Origin: an uncultured Clostridium sp.
GTDB taxonomy: Bacteria > Bacillota_A > Clostridia > TANB77 > CAG-508
DNA: 8,835 bases
Direction: 5' to 3'
Assembly: GCA_947244675.1 (NCBI GenBank)
Contig: CAMXLV010000073.1
Coordinates: 1-8,835, forward strand
Positions 6,290 to 8,835 of this stretch are shown here, piece after piece (the stretch's first letter is position 1; every line of letters begins with the position of its first letter). The position numbers and the translations under genes are program-made. Under the pieces are notes generated by a model, which was not told the origin of the DNA, ran no database searches, and was given only the letters and a program-made list of their open reading frames with translations.

Positions 6290-6763
6290 ATGTATGAAAT
6301 AGTAGAACTAGAAATAGAAGAAAAAAAAGAATATAAAGAAATCATAGAGAAAGTACTAACCAAGTGTTTTGGGGAAGAAAAGTTAGAAAACACAAAATTA
6401 TTAGTAACAGTAACCCTAACAACTCCTGAGAAAATACAAGAAATTAACAAGCAATACCGAAACATTGATAAAGCAACTGATGTGCTTTCTTTTCCCATGT
6501 TTGAAAAAGAAGAATTAGAAACCAAACAAAAAGAAAATGACTTTATATGTGAAGACATATTAGGAGACATTATTATTTCAATTTCTAAAGTAGAAGAACA
6601 AGCAAAAGAATATGGACACAGTTTTGAAAGAGAACTTAGTTATATGGTAGTACATGGATTTTACCATTTAATGGGATATGATCATATGCAAGAAGAGGAC
6701 AAGACTAAAATGCGTAAAAAAGAAGAAAACATATTAGCACAATTAAAAATAGAAAAAGAGTAA
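6290..6763 (+). CDS. ybeY: YbeY, endoribonuclease / rRNA maturation factor
   Basis: This 157-residue protein is a single-domain zinc protein needed for 16S rRNA 3' maturation and ribosome quality control. The diagnostic metal site HGFYHLMGYDH (122-132) supplies His122, His126 and His132. The upstream family segment INKQYRNIDKATDVLSFPM (52-70) and EDILGDIIIS (88-97) are present. Length is normal. The start at 6290 lies two bases after the preceding stop, with AAGGA inside the preceding gene about 12 bases upstream. Arginines are encoded by CGA (6458) and CGT (6713) among others, never CGG. Confidence 0.95.
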   Translation: MYEIVELEIEEKKEYKEIIEKVLTKCFGEEKLENTKLLVTVTLTTPEKIQEINKQYRNIDKATDVLSFPMFEKEELETKQKENDFICEDILGDIIISISKVEEQAKEYGHSFERELSYMVVHGFYHLMGYDHMQEEDKTKMRKKEENILAQLKIEKE

Positions 6764-6775
6764 GGAGAGGGACTT

Positions 6776-7813
6776 ATGAAAAGTAAAGGAACAAAAGCAT
6801 TAATTGCTATTTTAGTAATTTTAATTATTATTGCAGGAGTAGTTTTAAGCTACAAAATTATAAAGGATAAAGAAGATACACAAACAATTGTGCCAGAAGA
6901 AAATGTTTTAACTGCTGAGATAGAAGAAGAGAAAGTACAAATTTTTAAAGGAGAAGATAGACCATTTGCTGTTATGATTGATAACCATTCTGATGCTTGG
7001 CCACAAGCTGGTTTGCAACAAGCATATATGGTTTATGAAATTGTTGTAGAAGGTGGAGAAACTAGGTTAATGGCATTATTCAAAGGTGTTGACGCAGAAA
7101 AAATAGGTCCAGTAAGAAGTGCTAGACATTATTTTCTTGACTATGCTATGGAAAATGATGCTATTTATGTGCATTTTGGGGAAAGTCCACAAGCTGACAA
7201 TGATATCAGAAAATATACAATAAATGAAATTGATGGTATTGCAGAAGATGGAACTACTTTTTGGAGAGTTAATGATAAAATATTACCACACAATGCAGTA
7301 ACTAGCATTGAAAAATTAGTGCAATCAGCAAAAAATAAAAAATATAAAATGACTTCTAAAAAAGAAAGTGTACTAAATTATGTAACAGAAGAAGTAAACT
7401 TAGAAGAAGGGCAACAAGCTTTAGATGTAGCAATTCCACATTCTAATTTACAAACTGTGAAATATCATTATGATGAGGAAAATAAAATTTATGAAAGATA
7501 TGCAAGAGGAGAAGAACAAACTGATTGGGAAACACAAAAAACAATTACAGCTAAAAATATCATTATTACATTTTGTGACAACTACACATTAACCGATGTA
7601 GAAGACAAAGGAAGACAAGGGATTACCAATATAGGAACTTTTGATGGCTATTATATAACCAATGGAAGAGCAATTGCTATAAAATGTATTAAAAATGCAA
7701 GAGAAGAACAAACTAGCTATCAAGACTTAGAAGGTAATGAAATTAAAGTAAATGATGGTAATACATTTGTTCATATTTGTCCAAAGGGAACAAAAGTGCT
7801 TGAAGAAATGTAG
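6776..7813 (+). CDS. yerB: DUF3048 / YerB-family extracytoplasmic protein
   Basis: This 345-residue protein has an N-terminal membrane anchor at about 8-27 (ALIAILVILIIIAGVVLSY) without a lipobox cysteine, then a charged linker and the two-part DUF3048 domain outside the cell. Family marks are RPFAVMIDNH (62-71), WPQAGL (75-80), YEIVVEGGETRLMALF (87-102), GPVRSAR (111-117) and DGTTFWR (158-164). The later part includes NIIITFCDNY and the C-terminal VNDGNTFVHICPKGTKV. The molecular role of the family is unknown, and the Bacillus YerB homologue is a lipoprotein. A strong ribosome binding site, TAAGGAGAGG, overlaps the ybeY stop. Confidence 0.88.
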   Translation: MKSKGTKALIAILVILIIIAGVVLSYKIIKDKEDTQTIVPEENVLTAEIEEEKVQIFKGEDRPFAVMIDNHSDAWPQAGLQQAYMVYEIVVEGGETRLMALFKGVDAEKIGPVRSARHYFLDYAMENDAIYVHFGESPQADNDIRKYTINEIDGIAEDGTTFWRVNDKILPHNAVTSIEKLVQSAKNKKYKMTSKKESVLNYVTEEVNLEEGQQALDVAIPHSNLQTVKYHYDEENKIYERYARGEEQTDWETQKTITAKNIIITFCDNYTLTDVEDKGRQGITNIGTFDGYYITNGRAIAIKCIKNAREEQTSYQDLEGNEIKVNDGNTFVHICPKGTKVLEEM

Positions 7814-7850
7814 AGAAGATTTTTAGAAAAGTAAGGAGGATTTAGCTAAA

Positions 7851-8186
7851 ATGAATATTTATGACACAGCAAATCAATTAGCACAAGAAATTAAACAATC
7901 AGAAGAATACATCAATTATAAAATGGCGAAACAAGCTCTAAATTTGAATACTGCTTTAAAAGAAGAAATGAAAAAATTTGAAGAAAAAAGATATGAAACC
8001 CAACTTTTGACCTTGCAAACAGGAAAAGAAGATGAACAAAAATACAAAGAAGTGCAAGATATGTATGCTAAATTGATTGAAAAAAAAGATGCAAGAAGAT
8101 TTTTTGAGGCAGAAACGAAATTTAATATTATCATTGCTGATGTAAATAAGATAATTGGAGAAGCAATTCGAGATGTGATGCAATAA
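7851..8186 (+). CDS. YlbF/YmcA/YheA-family helical protein
   Basis: This 111-residue all-helical protein has the layout of the YlbF/YmcA (Com_YlbF, DUF964) family: MNIYDTANQLAQEIKQSEEY at the start, a long charged middle helix and a C-terminal ADVNKIIGEAIRDVMQ. In Bacillus, YlbF and YmcA act with YaaT to steer RNase Y and affect sporulation, competence and biofilm formation. Which paralogue this is cannot be told from sequence alone. AAGGAGGA (7833-7840) lies 10 bases before the ATG. The stop overlaps the next start by one base (TAATG), so the next gene is translationally coupled. One arginine uses CGA (8169). Confidence 0.85.
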   Translation: MNIYDTANQLAQEIKQSEEYINYKMAKQALNLNTALKEEMKKFEEKRYETQLLTLQTGKEDEQKYKEVQDMYAKLIEKKDARRFFEAETKFNIIIADVNKIIGEAIRDVMQ

Positions 8187-8835
8187 TGGAATTTTTAATA
8201 GTAGGAGTTATTATCCTTATTGTAATTTTTCTTACGAAGTGTATTTGTGATTATAAAATAAAAGTGATAAAACAAATTGGCGAGGATGGTGAACTAGATA
8301 ATCTAGCAAAAGCTTATCCAAGTAATAAAGAAATAGGTATAGAATATCTCAAAAAATTAGGAAATGAAAAAGTAAAAATAGAAGAAAATAAAGAGACAGA
8401 AGCAAGCTTATATATAGCCATAACAGACAAAATTTTAATAGGTGATATTCAAAAAAGTTATACAAGGATTCAAACTATTGCTCATGAATGTTTGCATTCA
8501 GTGCAAAATAGAAAAATTTTGCTTTTTAACTTCTTTTTTTCTAATTGTTATTTGATTTATTTTGTAACAATTTGTGTATGTCTAATTTTAAAAATTTTAC
8601 CTTACAAGATGATGTTTTTACTTATTTTCATGATATTTAGTATGATTTATTGTATCATAAGACTTTTTCTTGAAAATGATGCTATGATTAAGGCAAGATA
8701 TTTGGCAAAAGATTATTTAGAAGAAAAAGCAATTTCTAGCAAAGAAGAAATAAAAAAATTAGTGGCAGGTTTTGATAAAATTAATGCAGCTGGTATAAAA
8801 TGTATCCATTATCTTTTTTTTAGAAATGTTATGAT
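8186..8835 (+). CDS. Membrane zinc metallopeptidase, YugP-like (3' end outside window)
   Basis: An open frame of 216 codons runs off the window. It begins with a hydrophobic segment (about 3-17), then a domain carrying the zinc-binding motif AHECLHSVQNRK, with His100, Glu101 and His104. A hydrophobic hairpin follows (about 120-138 and 142-160), then FLENDAMIKARYLAKDYL, where Glu163 is a candidate third zinc ligand. This order, anchor, HExxHxxQ, two membrane spans and a Glu before DA, resembles the YugP-type neutral zinc metallopeptidases, but the sequence looks divergent. The start overlaps the preceding stop by one base. Confidence 0.75.
   Translation, partial: MEFLIVGVIILIVIFLTKCICDYKIKVIKQIGEDGELDNLAKAYPSNKEIGIEYLKKLGNEKVKIEENKETEASLYIAITDKILIGDIQKSYTRIQTIAHECLHSVQNRKILLFNFFFSNCYLIYFVTICVCLILKILPYKMMFLLIFMIFSMIYCIIRLFLENDAMIKARYLAKDYLEEKAISSKEEIKKLVAGFDKINAAGIKCIHYLFFRNVM

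Noticed and set aside
7916..8183. Minus-strand Phe/Ser-rich ORFs opposite the YlbF-type gene, and similar ones at 3599-3835, 4759-4968, 5200-5418 and 6244-6570
   Set aside because: They are shadows of Lys/Glu-rich genes read backwards. The composition is fully explained by the sense strand.
1..8835. tRNA, rRNA, CRISPR array, riboswitch or insertion-sequence transposase
   Set aside because: No cloverleaf, spaced repeat array, recognisable aptamer or transposase reading frame was seen on either strand.

Overview
This window reads as low-GC Firmicutes DNA, most likely an anaerobic, endospore-forming Clostridia-type organism. The grounds are a strong A/T bias, AGGAGG-type ribosome binding sites, an Agr-type cyclic-peptide quorum-sensing locus and the sporulation genes yqfC and yqfD.

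Left part (1-2249): an agr locus in convergent arrangement. The 3' end of an AgrD-like autoinducer precursor enters on the + strand and stops at 73. A bidirectional hairpin terminator (160-197) separates it from the minus-strand operon agrA-agrC, which is transcribed leftward from a good sigma-A-type promoter (2344-2372). agrA encodes a CheY-LytTR response regulator. agrC encodes the membrane histidine kinase but is split by a +1 frameshift exactly between its His-containing dimerisation domain and its ATPase domain.

Middle (2250-3571): a divergent intergenic region, then a polysaccharide deacetylase of the PdaA (spore cortex) type on the + strand. It is intact in content but broken by two +1 frameshifts. 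A 123-bp nested palindromic element (3446-3568) lies between its stop codon and yqfC.

Right part (3582-8835): a tightly packed + strand operon of yqfC, yqfD, an unrecognised 401-aa protein, ybeY (rRNA-maturation metalloprotein), a DUF3048/YerB protein, a YlbF-type helical protein, and a membrane zinc metallopeptidase cut by the window end.

Main observation: all three frameshifts (two genes, both strands) need the same +1 correction, and each can be placed exactly on an in-frame CGG codon. Skipping the C and reading GGN gives Gly, which fits the family pattern as I recall it at each site. By eye no other in-frame CGG occurs in any coding sequence here, whereas CGT, CGC and CGA are used as ordinary arginine codons. 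This suggests that CGG is unassigned in this organism and works as a +1 frameshift (or four-base CGGN) signal, rather than three independent sequencing errors or two pseudogenes. That is inference and needs the whole genome and protein data to test.
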